Both the position numbers and the translations under genes were made by a program. A stretch of 64,000 nucleotides of DNA from Chaetoderma sp. LZ-2023a (lineage: Eukaryota > Mollusca > Caudofoveata > Chaetodermatida > Chaetodermatidae), in NCBI GenBank assembly GCA_034401795.1, contig CM067360.1, positions 120,150,609 through 120,214,608 of the forward strand. Reading direction: 5' to 3'. The notes beneath the pieces were generated by a model. The model saw only the letters and a program-made list of their open reading frames with translations. It did no database searches and had not been told where the DNA came from. Shown here in pieces: positions 1 through 9,744 of the stretch (the first letter of the stretch is position 1; every line of letters starts with the position of its first letter).

Positions 1-200
1 GGTGGTTGGGTGGGTGGTTGGTTGGTCGGGTGGGTGGTTGGGTGGGTGGGTGGGTGGGTGGGTGGGTGGGTGTTTGGTTGGTTGTGTGGTTGGATTATTG
101 GGTGGTTGGGTGGTTGATTGGATGTTCGTTTGGGTGGTTGGTTAGTTGGGTGGTCAGTTGGGCGGTTGGTTGGGTGGTTGATTGGTTGGGTGATCGGTTT
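1..200 (+). repeat. GGTT/GGGT simple repeat at unit start
   Basis: G-rich array of GGTT, GGGT and GGTG words with a few interruptions. It is the same array as 7320-7505 in copy 2. The plus strand has many closely spaced G runs, so G-quadruplex formation is plausible. The long reading frames through it are low-complexity artefacts. Confidence 0.9.
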
Positions 201-801
201 GTTCTGTCCATCCTTCTCTCCTTGTATCATTCAATCATGCGATTTGCTTATTCATTCATCTGTTTTAGAGAGAAAATTACACACAAAAATGGACTTTATT
301 TCTCAACACAATGATAATCTTTGAAATCAATACCCACGGAAACTACTGACATTTGAGTAACTATATTACAAAGCAAAAGTTTTAATCAAAATTACTCATT
401 CAGATCAAAGATTTTCAAACAAGGCCATCAGTTACGTATTTCTTTGAAATGTTTTCTTTGCATTCCAAATTGTTTATTATACTTTGAAAAGGTCACTTAA
501 GCACCTTTCAAATGATCTCACGGTTCACATCAAAGTCAGATTATTAGTTCTCTTTGAACCAGTGACCAGTCCGCCGCTAAGCCATTGAAAGTAGCTCAAT
601 CCTTAACACCTTTCCAAATTGAAACCAACGAGCTCAATTAGTCAACAATACATTACTACAATGAATTATAACACCTTATTAGCGGCGTGTACCTCAAAGC
701 AAACAACTTAGTAACTTTAAAGAAAATGATTAAGTCTCAAAAACGTTCACTTGGCCAATAAATAGTAGGGCAAACTGTTGGACTGGTAGATTTGTCTAAA
801 A

Positions 802-842
802 GGCTGCTGAAGAAGTGTAATCAACACGAAACGCGTCCAGCC
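802..842 (+). ncRNA. Hammerhead-ribozyme-like motif, copy 1
   Basis: Elements fall in type I order: GGCTG (802-806), CTGAAGA (807-813, fits CUGANGA), a GTGT/ACAC hairpin with loop AATCA (815-827), GAAA (828-831), CGCG, then TC, and CAGCC (838-842) pairing with GGCTG. Predicted cleavage is after C837. Known: PLEs carry minimal hammerhead ribozymes. Odd points: one extra A (814) between CTGAAGA and stem II, and stem III is at most two base pairs. The identical motif recurs in copy 2 at the same place in the unit. Activity is inferred, not shown. Confidence 0.5.
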
Positions 843-931
843 CTCTGACGATGTAAAAAATGTCATTACTGTGTATTCCTGTGTATTTCTGTGTATTCCT
901 GGATATTTACTGTATTCCTGCATTGCTGCGA

Positions 932-1039
932 GTAAGTTATAATATTTATACTGTTATTTCTGTATTGCCTGTCCTTAAATATTAAATATTATCATGTCAC
1001 CACTAATCATTACTAATAACCACATTTCTCTTATTTCAG
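932..1039 (+). other. Candidate spliceosomal intron in PLE leader, copy 1
   Basis: A strong donor (GCGA/GTAAGT at 932) is followed 108 nt later by a pyrimidine-rich tract and acceptor TTTCTCTTATTTCAG ending at 1039. A branch-site-like TACTAAT lies about 20 nt upstream of the AG; in copy 2 it is a perfect TACTAAC. The interval is AT-rich, as animal introns are. Known: some Penelope-family elements retain short introns in their 5' region. No splice product can be seen from DNA alone. Confidence 0.5.
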
Positions 1040-1139
1040 CTTTGTAAATTAAGCCCTCTTTGATTGGAAAAATATATATAGACAGACAGACTATCTGACA
1101 AACCTACCACTTGTAGAGTGTGCGCCCGGTAGCATTTTT

Positions 1140-2455
1140 GTATTGATTGACTGTCTGGCTGCTTTAGAGTTTGATTGATTTATTGATTGCTTGGTTGGTT
1201 GCTTGAGTCTTACTTGATTTGACAGGTTGCTTGATTTGATTGTTTGTTTGAGTTGATTGCTTGCATGACTTGTTATTTGACCTGATTGGTTGCGTGATTT
1301 GATCTGATTGGTTGCGTGATTTATTGCTTGAATTGGGTGCATGATTTGTTGCTTGAATTGATTGGTTGCATGATTTGTTGCTTGAATTGATTGGTTACGT
1401 GATTGGTTGCTTGAATTGATTGGGAGCGACAGATTGATTGAAATTGATTGAAATTGATTGAAATTGATTGAAATTGATTGAAATTGATTGAAATTGATTG
1501 AAATTGATTGAAATTGATTGATTATTGATTGATTATTGATTGATTAAGATTGATTAAGATTGATTAAGATTGATTAAGATTGATTAAGATTGATTAAGAT
1601 TGATTAAGATTGATTAAGATTGATTAAGATTGATTAAGCTTGATTAAGATTGATCGAGATTGATCGAGATTGATTAAGATTGACTGATTGACTGGGATTT
1701 TCCTGATTAACTGGGGGCTTGAGTTGATTGATTGATTGATTGATTTGATTGCTTGCGTAACCTGTTGCTTGATTGGTTACATGATGTGTTGCTTGAATTG
1801 ATTGGTTGCATGATTGGTTGTTTGAATTGATTGATTGCGTGATTGATTATTTGATGTGAGTGGTTGCGTGACTTGTTGTTTAATCTGATTGGTAGCGTGA
1901 GTAGTTGCGTGATTGATTGGCTGCTTGAATTGATTGTCTGAACTGATTGGTTGCGTGATTGATTGCTTGGATTGATAAGGTGGTTGACTGGTTGTTTGCC
2001 TATTTGCCCACTTGATTGATTGCCTGATTATTTAAGATTGATTAAGATTGATTGAGATTGATTGAGATTAATTAAGGTTGATTAAGATTAATTGAGATTA
2101 ATTAAGATTAATTGACGATAATTAAGATTAATTAAGGTTAATTAAGATTAATTGAGATTGATTGAGATTGATTAAGGTTGATTGAAACTGATTGAGATTG
2201 ATTGAAATTGATTGAAATTGATTGAGATTGATTGAAATTGATTGAAATTGATTGATATTGATTGAAATTGATTGATATTGATTGAAATTAATTGAAATTA
2301 ATTGAGATTGATTGGGATTGATTGAGATTGATTGAGATTGATTGAGATTGATTGAGATTAATTGAGATTAATTGAGATTAATTGAGATTGATTGAGATTA
2401 ATTGAGATTAATTGAGATTAATTGAGATTTAGATTGATTGATTGACTGGGATTGC
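1140..2455 (+). repeat. TTGA-based array in PLE leader, copy 1
   Basis: Starts as a diverged TTGATTGCTTGAATTGATTGG-like array (1140-1430), passes through ATTGATTGAA units (1430-1520), ATTGATTAAG units (1550-1680), a second irregular stretch (1700-2030), then ATTGATTGAG/ATTAATTGAG units (2030-2430). The plus strand is nearly devoid of C in the core arrays. The last part (2030-2460) contains no ATG before the ORF1 start at 2466. Small minus-strand ORFs here are artefacts. Confidence 0.9.
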
Positions 2456-2465
2456 TTGTGATTCC

Positions 2466-3905
2466 ATGGCTAGACCGTGCAGGGGTAGGCGAGGGGCTGG
2501 TGATGACTCTGGATCACACCACCCATCATCTGCTCATGCACGCCTGGTTAAGGTATACTACATGGTAATCCAATGTTTTCACCACCTGGGCGTGCTGAAC
2601 AAGCATCTGGACAGCGACACCGTGCCAAATGGCCTCGGTCGAAAGGTCAAGAGCTTGACAGACTTCTGTAAACCGGCGATGCCAGATGCTGAGGTCCACT
2701 TCGACATTCGTAATGTCAACTTCGAGTGGGCGAAAACAATGATTAAAACATGGGTTCGCCACTATAACTGTCAACTAGGAGTCCTCCGTTCTGAGCTACT
2801 CTCAGCCCAAACTCTTCCATATTTAGACCTCGGTCGGGCCAAGTCCACTGCAATCCATTGGGCCAAAAAGAATTATCACAGAAAATTGGATCACAATGCC
2901 ATCTCAGCATTTTATGATTGTATTAGACCACTTGATCCGAATTATAAGCCTGCTACTAAACCACTAAATGTCACCCCTGTTATCAAACCAGTACAAAATG
3001 CAAATTTAGTACAATCCGCTCATCCCAAAAAGCGGCTACATTCACCTGTAGAGGCCTCACCACCACTAAAACGACCGTCTCCCATTAGCTCTCTTCCTGG
3101 CACATCCATTGACCACAGTATTTACATTCCAGTGGATCCCTCTATGATCCCTCTACCAGACTCACCTCCACCAGCGCCGCCATTCTCTCCTGAGGATTTT
3201 CCTCCTCTCCCGCAGAGGGTGTCAAATTCTAAAGGTGCTAGTAAACAGCCTGGTCCAAGGACCCAAGCTACACCAAAGGTCCCCCAACCACGGTTCACAC
3301 CATCTCCATGCGCCAGACCAAAGAAGCCCACACCCTTGGGACAGAATAAGTTCTGGAGATTTAGAAATGAGGCCACCAACAGACCAAATTGGCAACTTCC
3401 TACCCTCGACAAAAAGATCTTGATCGTCGGAGATTCAAACTTGAGTCGGATTAATGTGGATCCCCATCCAGATACTCAGATTGCCTGTTTCCCTGGAGCA
3501 TCGATTAATGATCTCAGAACGATCATTAATAGATACACAGGGAAATTGCAACCTGAGAAAGTAGTCCTCACCATAGGAATAAATGATAGGAATAATCTAA
3601 TCTCAGCCTCCGAGTATCGACTTAGGTTATTATTCAGTATGGTACGAAAGAAATTTCCCAAGTCTATGATCTACTTCACTGAACTAAATTTCTCCGCAAC
3701 CTCGACCCCTCAGCAAAAGCAGGCACTCGATGCAATTAATCAGACTGCCGCATCAAGCAAGGCCAAGTCCCCTGAGTCCAAGGTTATTGTCATACCCAGT
3801 CTTCCTTCGACAGAATTCGAAGTGGGCCATGACAATATTCATTGGACTGAGAGGACAGCGAATGACATGTATAATAACTGGCTTGTAGCCCTTAATTTAA
3901 ACTAA
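2466..3905 (+). CDS. PLE ORF1: SGNH/GDSL-hydrolase-domain protein, intact
   Basis: 479-aa protein from ATG 2466 (MARP...), the first ATG after the TTGA array; the frame is open upstream only to a TTG at 2442. Residues about 20-165 form an unrecognised, probably helical domain. About 180-300 is proline-rich linker (PPPAPP, several KP/RP). About 315-479 is an SGNH-hydrolase fold: block I GDSN (Ser324), block III GIND (Asn373) and block V DNIH (Asp456, His459), so all four signature residues are present. Known: SGNH esterase-like domains occur in ORF1 of some CR1-type LINEs and in giant bdelloid telomeric PLEs. The substrate is unknown; a lipid or ester role, or a structural RNA-binding role, is possible. 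ORF2 begins 29 nt after the TAA, so reinitiation or a bicistronic message would be needed. Confidence 0.82.
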   Translation: MARPCRGRRGAGDDSGSHHPSSAHARLVKVYYMVIQCFHHLGVLNKHLDSDTVPNGLGRKVKSLTDFCKPAMPDAEVHFDIRNVNFEWAKTMIKTWVRHYNCQLGVLRSELLSAQTLPYLDLGRAKSTAIHWAKKNYHRKLDHNAISAFYDCIRPLDPNYKPATKPLNVTPVIKPVQNANLVQSAHPKKRLHSPVEASPPLKRPSPISSLPGTSIDHSIYIPVDPSMIPLPDSPPPAPPFSPEDFPPLPQRVSNSKGASKQPGPRTQATPKVPQPRFTPSPCARPKKPTPLGQNKFWRFRNEATNRPNWQLPTLDKKILIVGDSNLSRINVDPHPDTQIACFPGASINDLRTIINRYTGKLQPEKVVLTIGINDRNNLISASEYRLRLLFSMVRKKFPKSMIYFTELNFSATSTPQQKQALDAINQTAASSKAKSPESKVIVIPSLPSTEFEVGHDNIHWTERTANDMYNNWLVALNLN

Positions 3906-3934
3906 ACTCGGGTCAAGGTACCAACCACCCAGAA

Positions 3935-6203
3935 ATGGGACTGGGTAGTAATATTGTAAACCTAACCGGCTCTGCATTAGGTGAAGCAGAACAGTCACTG
4001 CTTAACTTTGGCTTGATATTTGTCCCAACACCAAAACCTAAAACAGGTTTGGATGCCGATTTAGATAATGGCTTTACTGAAACTGCTGAATTTGGTCACC
4101 GTGTGAAATTGGCAGATTTTTTTCGAAACTCCAATAGTAATATTCCACCATTCATTGAAAAAACCGGCTGGGCTCCAAACTTAAAATGTGTTGACCCAGC
4201 AATCGGTGAAAGTATAAAACTTTACTCTGAACGTATTGAAAATACTACATTTCCAAACGATCAGCAAAATTTATCCTATGAGCAACGCCAGGCCATATTA
4301 GGTTTATCTAGAAAAAGTGAAATTGTCATCAAACCTGCGGATAAAGGGTCGGCTACTGTAATAATGGATAAAGACAACTACATCAAAGAAGCGCATAGAC
4401 AGCTTAGTAATCCGAAGCATTACCGAAAACTAAATGAACCACTTTGGCAAAATAACTGTAGCAAATTCAACGAAATTCTCCAAAAAATGGTTGATAGCAA
4501 GAAGATAACTGAAAAGCAATTTACATACCTGTGCGCAAAAGATGATTTGAAACTACGTACATTTTATCTTCTTCCTAAAATCCATAAGTCTGTTGACTCA
4601 TGGACCGACCAATGACACCACAGGGCGACCCATTATTTCAGATTGTGGTTCGGAATCATATAGGATTAGTGAATTTATCGACTACCATCTTCAGCCAATT
4701 GCAAATAGACATTTTAGCTATCTGAAAAACACTGAAGACTTCCTAGCCCAGGTCTCTAAGATCTCGGTCCCTCCAAATTCATTCTTAATTACAATGGACG
4801 TCGATGCTATGTACACAAACATTGACATCGAAAAGGGTCTAAATTCAATTCGTAGAGCGTTTGCCGACTATCCTGACACAAACAGGCCCGACAGAGAAGT
4901 AATAGCTCTATTAGAGCTTAGTCTGAAGGGCAATGACTTTGAATTTGCTGGTGAAATTTTCCAACAAATTTGTGGCTGTGCAATGGGTAAGCGTTTCAGC
5001 CCAGGTTTCGCTAACCTTTACATGGCAGAGTGGGAAAAGGAAGCACTCGAAAACTGTCCAAATCAGCCGCTCATTTACCGCAGGTACCTCGATGATATTT
5101 TTATGATCTGGCAACATAGTAAGGAAGCATTTACCGAATTTCTGGCCATTCTGAATAATCATGATCCGAATATCAAGCTAAAAGCTCAAATTGATGAGCT
5201 GTCCGTAGATTTCCTGGATGTAACTTTATACAAAGGTATAAAGTATGAAACAACTGGTTACCTAGACTACAAAGTTTATTTTAAGCCAACCGACTCGCAT
5301 CAACTACTGCACAAGAAATCATTCCATCCACCGCATACTTTCAAGGGACTTGTAAAATCACAAATAATCCGTTTTCATAGAAATTCGAGTGATAAGAAAA
5401 ACTTTGAATCATCATGTTTGACCTTATTCAAAGCCCTCAAACCGAGAGGATACTCTTCTCGGTTCCTGCGTAAAATAAAGTCTGAAACTTTGCATAATTT
5501 GGAAATCATTCCGGATAATGCCAGAAATTCTCGGCCTACCAAAATTTGTCATAATCGTCCGATTATTGGTGATGGTGAATCTCGGAAATGTGAAAAGAAA
5601 AGGTGTAAATTGGATAAATTTCTTCCCTCCCAGAGTACATTCATGAGCTTTCAAAACAAAAGCAAATTTCAAATTCAGTCGAAATTAGATTGCGATTCTG
5701 AAAATGTCATTTACTTAATTTCATGCAAATTGTGTCAAAAGCAGTATGTTGGCGAAACGAAAAATCGACTATGATGCCGAGCAACTAGACACCTTTCAGA
5801 TATTAGACTAGAGGAAGACACACATGTGGCTGAACATTTTAATCTTCCTGATCATTTAGTCACTCGTGACTTTGAAATTATGCCTATCGAACAGCTACCT
5901 CTTTCAGTCACAATAGAGGAAACTGATAGACAAAGAAAACTGAGAGAATCATTTTGGATTAAAGAACTCCAAACACAATGGCCAAGGGGCATAAATTCGG
6001 ACCCAGGCCTCTCTGATCAACGTGAGATTATCCCATTTACTCTCACATACATTCGGAAAAATGTTGAAATTGCGAAAATCCTAAAGGATGAGTATCACAA
6101 AGTACAGGACAATTTAAAACAACCATTCAACAAGCGTCCGGTAATTGCATTTAAGAAAAATCCTAATCTACGCGACATCTTGGTAAAAGCGAAACTCAAA
6201 TAA
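3935..6203 (+). pseudogene. PLE ORF2: reverse transcriptase + GIY-YIG endonuclease, frameshifted and with one stop
   Basis: Would make about 755 aa. Visible RT motifs: KPADKGSATVI, YLLPKIHK, RPIISDCGS, motif A DVDAMYTNID, motif B GCAMGKRFSPGFANL, motif C YRRYLDDIF, then VDFLDVTLYKG. Next come a thumb segment (GYSSRFLRKIKSE), a Cys-containing linker (KICHNRP, RKCEKKRCK), and GIY-YIG (VIYLISCKLC, QYVGET) running to RESFWIKELQTQWPRGIN. Two breaks: single-base losses near 4608 and 4620 against copy 2 (net -2) shift the frame, and CGA to TGA at 5772-5774 interrupts the endonuclease right after KNRL; the frame continues open to 6203. The last 58 residues (6027-6200) resemble the LTY...VAF...NLRD...AKL segment that in other PLEs precedes the Cys linker, so domain order is unusual. 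Role in the family: target-primed reverse transcription of the element RNA. Confidence 0.93.
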
Positions 6204-6570
6204 GTGTTCAAAACATCAATCAATGATTTATCATTGTATACTAATCAGGCCATATGGCATCTCTTAAACAAAATTGACAATCTCAGGTGATAAAATAAGC
6301 AAAAATATTTTCAATTTTTTCAATTTTGAAAATTCTGAGCCGGTGCGTTTACAATATTACATACATACATGCCAGTGCCAGTTCCGTTATTTTATTACTT
6401 TATAAATCCATAACTTGTGTATAATATTCGTCTACATCGTCAGGCAATCTATCAGTCCTTCATTAGATCCACCTAACAAACGGTATATAGAAATCTCATC
6501 TTCTCCACATAAATCATTAAATTGAACCTATTATTACCTCTTGAATTGCATGATTGTTTGAGCAAGAAAA
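6204..6570 (+). other. PLE 3' untranslated region, copy 1
   Basis: AT-rich, no ORF. Contains a self-complementary stretch around 6305-6335 (AATTTTTTCAATTTTGAAAATT). No polyadenylation signal stands out as decisive. It is followed by pyrimidine-rich simple repeats. Copy 2 lacks this part, so its conservation cannot be checked inside the window. Confidence 0.6.
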
Positions 6571-6574
6571 CTGT

Positions 6575-7195
6575 CATTCATTCCATCCTTCCTCCCTCTA
6601 TCCTTCCCTCTACCTGTCATTTCCTCCCTTCACTCATTCATTCATTACCTCATTTCTTCATTCTTTCTAGCCTTTCTTCCTGCTTTCCATCCACTAGCAT
6701 TTGTTCGTTCGTTCGTTCGTCCGTCCGGCCGTTCGTTCGTTCGTTCGTTCGTTCGTTCGTTCGTTCGTTCGTTCGTTCGTTCGTTCGTTCGTTCGTTCGT
6801 TCGTTCGTTCGTTCGTTCGTTCGTTCGTTCGTTCGTTCGTTCTTCCCTCACTCCTTCCTCACTCCTTCCTCACTCCTTCCTCCTTCATCCCCACCTCCAT
6901 CCTTCCTTCCTTCCTTCCTTCCTTCCTTCCTTCCTTCCTTCCTCCTTCCTTCCTCCCTTCCTTCCTCCTCCCTTCCTTCCTCCCGCATCCCTCGCTCCTT
7001 CCTGCCTGCTTCATCCTCCTTCTCTCCATCCCTTCATCTATTCCTTCGAGCCATCCATCCTTCCTTCCTTCCAGCCTTCATCCCGTTCATCGTTCCTCCC
7101 TCCCATCATCCCGTCCGTCCTTCAAGCCCTCATTCCTTCCATCTTTCCTTCACCCTACCCTTCCTTCCTTCCATCCGTCCTTCCATTCGTCCATC
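6575..7195 (+). repeat. TTCC and GTTC simple-repeat block between PLE units
   Basis: Pyrimidine-rich strand: scattered TTCC/CTTC (6575-6690), a pure GTTC array of about 145 bases (6699-6842), then TTCC with CCTCC and CATCC variants (6890-7190). All long ORFs here, including one of 370 codons on the plus strand, are readings of SFVR, SFLP or GWLV repeats and not genes. Confidence 0.95.
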
Positions 7196-7197
7196 AT

Positions 7198-7505
7198 GGT
7201 TGGTTGGTTGGTTGGTTGGTTGGTTGGTTGGTTGGTTGGTTGGTGGGTTGGTGGGTTGGTTGGTTGGTTGGTTGGTTGGGTGGGTGGTTGGTTGGTTGGT
7301 TGGGTGGATGTGGGTTTGGGTGGTTGGTTGGGTGGGTGGTTGGGTGGGTGGGTGGGTGGGTGGGTGGGTGGGTGTTTGGTTGGTTGTGTGGTTGGATTAT
7401 TGGGTGGTTGGGTGGTTGATTGGATGTTCGTTTGGGTGGTTGGTTAGTTGGGTGGTCAGTTGGGCGGTTGGTTGGGTGGTTGATCGGTTGGGTGATCGGT
7501 TTGTT
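7198..7505 (+). repeat. GGTT/GGGT array opening PLE unit copy 2
   Basis: Pure GGTT to about 7245, then GGTG/GGGT mixtures. It matches 1-200. The abrupt switch from C-rich to G-rich on one strand at 7197 gives a TTCC...GGTT boundary that could fold or recombine. Confidence 0.93.
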
Positions 7506-8111
7506 CTGTCCATCCTTCTCTCCTTCTATCCTTGTATCATTCAATTATGCGATTTGCTTATTCATTCATCTGTTTTAGAGAGAAAATTACACACAAAAAT
7601 GGACTTTATTTCTCAACACAATGATAATCTTTGAAATCAATACCCACGGAAACTACTGACATTTGAGTAACTATATTACAAAGCAAAAGTTGTAATCAAA
7701 ATTACTCATTCAGATCAAAGATTTTCAAACAAGGCCATCAGTTACGTATTTCTTTGAAATGTTTTCTTTGCATTCCAAATTGTTTATTATACTTTGAAAA
7801 GGTCACTTAAGCACCTTTCAAATGATCTCACGGTTCACATCAAAGTCAGATTATTAGTTCTCTTTGAACCAGTGACCAGTCCGCCGCTAAGCCATTGAAA
7901 GTAGCTCAATCCTTAACACCTTTCCAAATTGAAACCAACGAGCTCAATTAGTCAACAATACATTACTACAATGAATTATAACACCTTATTAGCGGCGTGT
8001 ACCTCAAAGCAAACAACTTAGTAACTTTAAAGAAAATGATTAAGTCTCAAAAACGTTCACTTGGCCAATAAATAGTAGGGCAAACTGTTGGACTGGTAGA
8101 TTTGTCTAAAA

Positions 8112-8152
8112 GGCTGCTGAAGAAGTGTAATCAACACGAAACGCGTCCAGCC
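8112..8152 (+). ncRNA. Hammerhead-ribozyme-like motif, copy 2
   Basis: Identical in sequence to the copy 1 motif: GGCTG, CTGAAGA, hairpin, GAAA, CAGCC. Predicted cleavage is after 8147. Cleavage at both sites would release a 7310-nt RNA carrying both complete ORF regions of copy 1. The same deviation, an extra A before stem II, is present. Confidence 0.5.
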
Positions 8153-8241
8153 CTCTGACGATGTAAAACATTTCATTACTGTGTATTCCTGTGTATTTCT
8201 GTGTATTCCTGGATATTTACTGTATTCCTGCATTGCTGCGA

Positions 8242-8349
8242 GTAAGTTATAATATTTATACTGTTATTTCTGTATTGCCTGTCCTTAAATATTAAATATT
8301 ATCATGTCACCACTAATCATTACTACTAACCACATTTCTCTTATTTCAG
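8242..8349 (+). other. Candidate intron in PLE leader, copy 2
   Basis: Same donor GTAAGT and acceptor TTATTTCAG as copy 1, same 108-nt length. The branch site is a perfect TACTAAC at 8324-8330, 20 nt from the acceptor AG. Confidence 0.5.
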
Positions 8350-8449
8350 CTTTGTAAATTAAGCCCTCTTTGATTGGAAAAATATATATAGACAGACAGA
8401 CTATCTGACAAACCTACCACTTGTAGAGTGTGCGCCCGGTAGCATTTTT

Positions 8450-9734
8450 GTATTGATTGACTGTCTGGCTGCTTTAGAGTTTGATTGATTTATTGATTGC
8501 TTGGTTGGTTGCGTGAGTCTTACTTGATTTGACAGGTTGCTTGATTTGATTGTTTGTTTGAGTTGATTGCTTGCATGACTTGTTATTTGACCTGATTGGT
8601 TGCGTGATTTGATCTGATTGGTTGCGTGATTTATTGCTTGAATTGGGTGCATGATTTGTTGCTTGAATTGATTGGTTGCATGATTTGTTGCTTGAATTGA
8701 TTGGTTACGTGATTGGTTGCTTGAATTGATTGGGAGCGACAGATTGATTGAAATTGATTGAAATTGATTGAAATTGATTGAAATTGATTGAAATTGATTG
8801 AAATTGATTGAAATTGATTGATTATTGATTGATTATTGATTGATTATTGATTGATTAAGATTGATTAAGATTGATTAAGATTGATTAAGATTGATTAAGA
8901 TTGATTAAGATTGATCGAGATTGATCGAGATTGATCGAGATTGATTAAGATTGACTGATTGACTGATTGACTGGGATTTTCCTGATTGACTGGGGGATTG
9001 AGTTGATTGATTGATTGATTGATTTGATTGCTTGCGTAACCTGTTGCTTGATTGGTTACATGATTTGTTGCTTGAATTGATTGGTTGCGTGATTGGTTGT
9101 TTGAATTGATTGATTGCGTGATTGATTATTTGATGTGAGTGGTTGCGTGACTTGTTGTTTAATCTGATTGGTAGCGTGAGTAGTTGCGTGATTGATTGGC
9201 TGCTTGAATTGATTGTCTGAACTGATTGGTTGCGTGATTGATTGCTTGGATTGATAAGGTGGTTGACTGGTTGTTTGCCTATTTGCCCACTTGATTGATT
9301 GCCTGATTATTTAAGATTGATTAAGATTGATTGAGATTGATTGAGATTAATTAAGGTTGATTAATATTAATTGAGATTAATTAAGATTAATTGATGTTAA
9401 TTAAGATTAATTACGGTTAATTAAGATTAATTGAGATTGATTGAGATTGATTAAGGTTGATTGAAACTGATTGAGATTGATTGAAATTGATTGAAATTGA
9501 TTGAGATTGATTGAGATTGATTGAGATTGATTGAGATTGATTGAGATTGATTGAAATTGATTGAAATTGATTGAAATTGATTGAAATTAATTGAGATTGA
9601 TTGAGATTGATTGAGATTGATTGAGATTGATTGAGATTAATTGAGATTAATTGAGATTGATTGAGATTGATTGAGATTAATTGAGATTAATTGAGATTAA
9701 TTGAGATTTAGATTGATTGATTGACTGGGATTGC
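8450..9734 (+). repeat. TTGA-based array in PLE leader, copy 2
   Basis: Same sub-blocks as copy 1 with different unit numbers, net 31 bases shorter from motif to ORF1. Unlike copy 1 it has an ATG just before ORF1 (in TTGATGTTAA near 9391). Confidence 0.9.
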
Positions 9735-9744
9735 TTGTGATTCC

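Larger units (their letters stand above)
1..7310 (+). mobile_element. Penelope-like retroelement, tandem unit copy 1 (near full length)
   Basis: First of two head-to-tail units. The hammerhead-like motif recurs exactly 7310 bases downstream (802 to 8112), and the ORFs recur 7279 downstream because the TTGA array is 31 bases shorter in copy 2. Order in the unit: GGTT/GGGT simple repeat, AT-rich leader, TTGA array, ORF1 (SGNH hydrolase), ORF2 (reverse transcriptase plus GIY-YIG), 3' UTR, then pyrimidine-rich simple repeats leading into the next unit. Known for the family: PLEs are often found as tandem copies whose partial copy acts as a pseudo-LTR. Bases 1-200 match 7310-7510, so the window opens at or inside a unit boundary; whether another copy lies upstream cannot be seen. 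The leader differs from copy 2 at only a handful of bases in 800, so the duplication is recent. Confidence 0.92.

Noticed and set aside
828-848. Second hammerhead reading using GAAA, GTC then CTGACGA (type II order)
   Set aside because: Only seven bases separate GTC from CTGACGA, too few for stem I, and stem II does not pair.
1430-2440. TTGA arrays as a CRISPR or direct-repeat array with spacers
   Set aside because: Short period, no unique spacers, eukaryotic context; it is a microsatellite-like array.
2442-2465. TTG start for ORF1, eight codons upstream of the ATG
   Set aside because: ATG 2466 is the first ATG after the array; the upstream codons are array sequence.
6522-7634. 370-codon plus-strand ORF and overlapping ORFs of SFVR, SFLP and GWLV repeats
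   Set aside because: Pure translation of tetranucleotide arrays with no stop in three-of-four frames; not a gene.
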